From: Candidatus Uhrbacteria bacterium RIFOXYB12_FULL_58_10
Lineage (GTDB): Bacteria; Patescibacteriota; Patescibacteriia; UBA9934; GWF2-40-263
DNA: 15,080 bases
Assembly (NCBI GenBank): GCA_943348955.1
Contig: CALQZE010000001.1
Coordinates: forward strand, 1-15,080
Direction: 5' to 3'
Position numbers and translations under genes: made by a program. Under the pieces are notes generated by a model. It saw nothing but the letters and a program-made list of their open reading frames with translations. It had not been told where the DNA came from and did no database searches. Shown here piece after piece: positions 13,094-15,080 of the stretch (position 1 is the stretch's first letter; every line of letters begins with the position of its first letter).

Positions 13094-13591
13094 TTATTCG
13101 GCGTTTACTTCTTCCTGTTTTTTAACTTCTTCGACGACCGCTTTTGGTTCTAAATCCACTTTTTTTATTTCTCCCTTTACCACCATATCTTTATAAACAG
13201 CACCGAGGACCCCGTTTACAAAACGACCGCTAGATTGCCCACCGAATCCTTTTGCAAGTTCAATCGCCTCATTGATCGCAACTTTCGCTGGAATAGCGTC
13301 TGAGAACTTCAACTCATAAACTCCGAGACGGAGAATATTGCGATCGATAAGTGTTAGCATCTCAAGAGGCCAATCCGGAGCAAATTGAGTCAAAAGTTCA
13401 TCGATTTGAGGTCGATTATCAATCACTCCTCGAACAAGTTGTTCTACAAAGGCGTCGTCATCAAATTTTGGAGCGAACTCATGACGGTTAAATGCGATGA
13501 TTTCCGCAAGTTTTTCATCCTTCATGTCTAAAAAATCCCACTGATAGAGTGATTGCATGGCGATTGTGCGTGAAAGGTGTCGATTGGACAT
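13094..13591 (-). CDS. nusB: Transcription antitermination factor NusB
   Basis: A 165-residue NusB, the all-helical RNA-binding factor that, with NusE/S10, forms the antitermination complex on rRNA transcripts. The N-terminal [14 protein letters not shown] (residues 7-20) is the family's RNA-binding helix and hydrophobic core. [31 protein letters not shown] and the end [11 protein letters not shown] are the characteristic C-terminal blocks. About 25 charged residues (K/E/V-rich) extend beyond the usual end. The frame opens at a TTG at 13597, but the ATG at 13591 is preferred. There is no Shine-Dalgarno. It is followed by rnc after 2 bases. A terminator separates it from rpmF upstream, so it should have its own promoter, which I cannot identify with confidence. 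Confidence 0.95.
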   Translation of the reverse strand: MSNRHLSRTIAMQSLYQWDFLDMKDEKLAEIIAFNRHEFAPKFDDDAFVEQLVRGVIDNRPQIDELLTQFAPDWPLEMLTLIDRNILRLGVYELKFSDAIPAKVAINEAIELAKGFGGQSSGRFVNGVLGAVYKDMVVKGEIKKVDLEPKAVVEEVKKQEEVNAE

Positions 13592-13638
13592 AAACAAAGG
13601 AGCTAAAGAACGATATCAATAAATACTATTGTAACAGA

Positions 13639-13667
13639 AAACACCAAAGGAATCTCCTTCGGTGTTT
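13639..13667 (-). terminator. Intrinsic terminator after rpmF
   Basis: A stem of AAACACC/GGTGTTT (13639-13645, 13661-13667), continued by AAGGA/TCCTT around a mismatched or wobble pair, is followed on the minus strand by TTTTCTGTT. It starts 5 bases after the rpmF stop codon. Confidence 0.8.
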
Positions 13668-13672
13668 ATAAA

Positions 13673-13957
13673 CTAGGCTTCTTTAGATTTTTTTGGAGCT
13701 TTTGCTACTTTTGGTGCTTTCGGTGCCTTTACTGCCTTTGGCGCCTTTTTTTGAGCTTGTTTCACCAATTTCTCAATGTTTTTGTTTGTATTCACAGCCT
13801 CACGACCACGATAAAATCCGCATGTGGAACAAGCGTGGTGAGGTTGAACAGGACTTGCACACTTTGCGCAGACAGCTGTTGTGGCTGGCTTCAGTGAGTC
13901 GTGGGAACGACGACGTCGGCCGGACGCATTTGATTTCTTTCTCGCTGGTACTGGCAT
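13673..13957 (-). CDS. rpmF: Ribosomal protein bL32 with extended C-terminus
   Basis: A 94-residue large-subunit protein bL32. MPVPARKKSNASGRRRRSHD (1-20) is the classical N-terminus. CAKCASPVQPHHACSTCG carries the four zinc-binding cysteines (30-47, two CxxC pairs), followed by YRGREAV. Usual bL32 proteins end near residue 60. Here a further 30 or so residues are low-complexity and basic, made of repeated KAPK/KAPKV units. This resembles the disordered tails seen on ribosomal proteins in some small-genome bacteria. A promoter is proposed at 13985-14013, inside the end of the upstream kinase-like gene, and a terminator follows. No Shine-Dalgarno precedes the ATG. Confidence 0.95.
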   Translation of the reverse strand: MPVPARKKSNASGRRRRSHDSLKPATTAVCAKCASPVQPHHACSTCGFYRGREAVNTNKNIEKLVKQAQKKAPKAVKAPKAPKVAKAPKKSKEA

Positions 13958-13984
13958 AATTTTAAAACAAATTTTAGTGCTGAA

Positions 13985-14013
13985 AGGTTACCATTTTGCA
14001 TCCATCCCGTCAA
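13985..14013 (-). promoter_or_regulatory. Putative rpmF promoter
   Basis: On the minus strand TTGACG (14008-14013) is followed after 17 bases by TAACCT (13985-13990). The -35 overlaps the TGA stop of the upstream gene. Transcription would start near 13978, about 21 bases before the rpmF ATG. Confidence 0.45.
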
Positions 14014-15023
14014 CGGTTCAGATAAATACGTCGACAAAATACCTCAGAATCCTCGTGCATGTGGGTTATTCGGTTAGAATGATACGTGTAAATGAAAGAT
14101 GATTCTATTTGATTTCCAGCAACATACTTCGCCTCAAGCCATGTCATATGAACGACATTTAGCCAGTACATTTGAACCCCTGAATGAAATTCTTCAAAGG
14201 AAAAATCAATTTCCTCACGATACGCATTCAAAAACACATTTGCACGTCGAAACTGCTCATCACCCCAAGCTTCATCAAAACAATTAATCATCATACTGCG
14301 TGCAAACTCGTAAGCTCTCGGAGCAATACATGTTTTCTCAAAATCATAAACATGCGTTAATTGAGCTTGATCGTTCCAGAAGACATTTTGATAAATCAAA
14401 TCTCCATGAATCAAAACAGGATTTGTACTTGGCAGATCTGCAATCTCCGTTGTCAGTGCAGAAACAAGTTTATGTTTTGCTTCAAGTGTTTTTATGATCA
14501 GCTGATCCATTTCATTTAATACGGTCTGCTTTCGAAAAACATCCATTAATTCTTCGTACTCCCAAAAAAAATATTGATGTTGCCAAAAGTAAATAGGATC
14601 AAATTGTGTGTGCGGTGCATAGGCACCAATCGCATGTATTCGTGCTGTCAGATGACCGAGCACGGCGAGATGAGTATCTGTTAGTTCGTTACTTGAAAGA
14701 GAATGCGCTTCCACATATGGAAACAGACTGCACCACTCGCCATTCAAACAGAATGCATCGCGCCCATGCTTATCTTGTATCACACGAATCACGGGGATGT
14801 GTTCCCCGGCAAAAAATTGTTCCGCGTGTTTAATTTGGTGAACAACATGTCCAAGACGACGATACACCTTCAAAAAATAGCGTTTTCCGTCTGCACGAAC
14901 AATCATGTTATGTGCCTTGTATCCTTCGTAGGAAAGTTGTATATCCTCAACGTGTGAAAATCCAAACAAATCACATAAACGATCGCTGTGTTCGAGAATA
15001 TTTTTAGGAGAAAAAAGAGGCAT
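14010..15023 (-). CDS. Aminoglycoside phosphotransferase (APH)/choline-kinase-like protein
   Basis: A 337-residue protein with the APH-type kinase fold. RYFLKVYR holds the ATP-binding Lys52. FPYVEAHSL (101-109) is the hinge. The catalytic loop is HGDLIYQN (206-213) with Asp208 and Asn213. The metal-binding motif is DFE (Asp227), followed by APRAYEFARSM, a typical APH/HSK-II-like stretch. It therefore probably transfers phosphate to a small hydroxylated compound; the closest roles in this superfamily are homoserine, choline, fructosamine or antibiotic kinases, and the sequence does not decide between them. The ATG at 15023 has no Shine-Dalgarno. A TATAAG lies only about 5 bases before it, which hints at a leaderless message. 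It may read through into rpmF, since no terminator is seen between them. Confidence 0.85.
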   Translation of the reverse strand: MPLFSPKNILEHSDRLCDLFGFSHVEDIQLSYEGYKAHNMIVRADGKRYFLKVYRRLGHVVHQIKHAEQFFAGEHIPVIRVIQDKHGRDAFCLNGEWCSLFPYVEAHSLSSNELTDTHLAVLGHLTARIHAIGAYAPHTQFDPIYFWQHQYFFWEYEELMDVFRKQTVLNEMDQLIIKTLEAKHKLVSALTTEIADLPSTNPVLIHGDLIYQNVFWNDQAQLTHVYDFEKTCIAPRAYEFARSMMINCFDEAWGDEQFRRANVFLNAYREEIDFSFEEFHSGVQMYWLNVVHMTWLEAKYVAGNQIESSFIYTYHSNRITHMHEDSEVFCRRIYLNR

Positions 15024-15038
15024 AAGTGCTTATAAAAA

Positions 15039-15064
15039 CACCGCGGAACTTTCCGCGGTGTTTT
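15039..15064. terminator. Bidirectional intrinsic terminator
   Basis: CACCGCGGAA (15039-15048) and TTCCGCGGTG (15051-15060) form the stem, flanked by AAAAA on the left and TTTT on the right. It would end a minus-strand transcript arriving from beyond the window, or a plus-strand one. It shares the CACCGCG start with the hairpins at 34-54 and 1017-1037. Confidence 0.8.
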
Positions 15065-15080
15065 ATTAGATAAGAGCAAC

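Overview
The window looks like a chromosomal segment of a small-genome bacterium, most likely of the Candidate Phyla Radiation (Patescibacteria). This is an inference. It rests on a prolyl-tRNA synthetase with no room for the usual editing insertion, on several genes with almost no 5' leader and no Shine-Dalgarno, on the rpmF / nusB / rnc cluster, and on tight packing with strong hairpin terminators. There is no phage, integrase, transposase or CRISPR array.

Layout. Positions 1-2253 (minus strand) hold a 35-codon remnant of an MFS transporter, a histidine-phosphatase gene, and an intact MFS transporter whose 3' end is paralogous to the remnant. Positions 2254-2672 are a divergent regulatory region leading to an ABC exporter half-transporter (plus, to 4505), followed by an orphan soluble protein (plus, to 5161). 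Convergent to these is a minus-strand operon: an AstE/AspA-type deacylase, a Nudix hydrolase and proS (7847 down to 5199). Divergent from it is a GNAT-like acetyltransferase (7932-8660). Positions 11288 down to 8717 encode a three-gene ABC-2 export system (ATPase and two permeases). Then come divergent tRNA-Lys(CTT) and tRNA-Arg(TCG) genes, an RBBP9-like serine hydrolase (plus), and the minus-strand rnc, nusB, rpmF and an APH/choline-kinase-like phosphotransferase.

The most unusual signal is a family of three perfect inverted repeats (72-113, 1055-1080, 12305-12354). All are built as GTACT-NNN-GTACTAGTAC with a compensated variable triplet. Each lies 0-6 bases after a stop codon and 11-17 bases before an intrinsic terminator. 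Other regulatory structure includes a divergent promoter pair sharing one palindromic -35 hexamer (TTGCAA, 7880-7885), divergent tRNA promoters with interlocked -35 boxes, a two-tier dyad covering the ABC exporter promoter, and a 20-base pyrimidine-rich block found in front of both proS and the hydrolase.

The genes fall into two visible classes. The phosphatase, MFS, ABC exporter and GNAT genes are richer in G+C and have recognisable Shine-Dalgarno sequences. The housekeeping genes and the orphan are A+T-richer and mostly lack one. This may reflect different histories or different translation-initiation modes. All function calls come from reading motifs by eye; no database search was possible.
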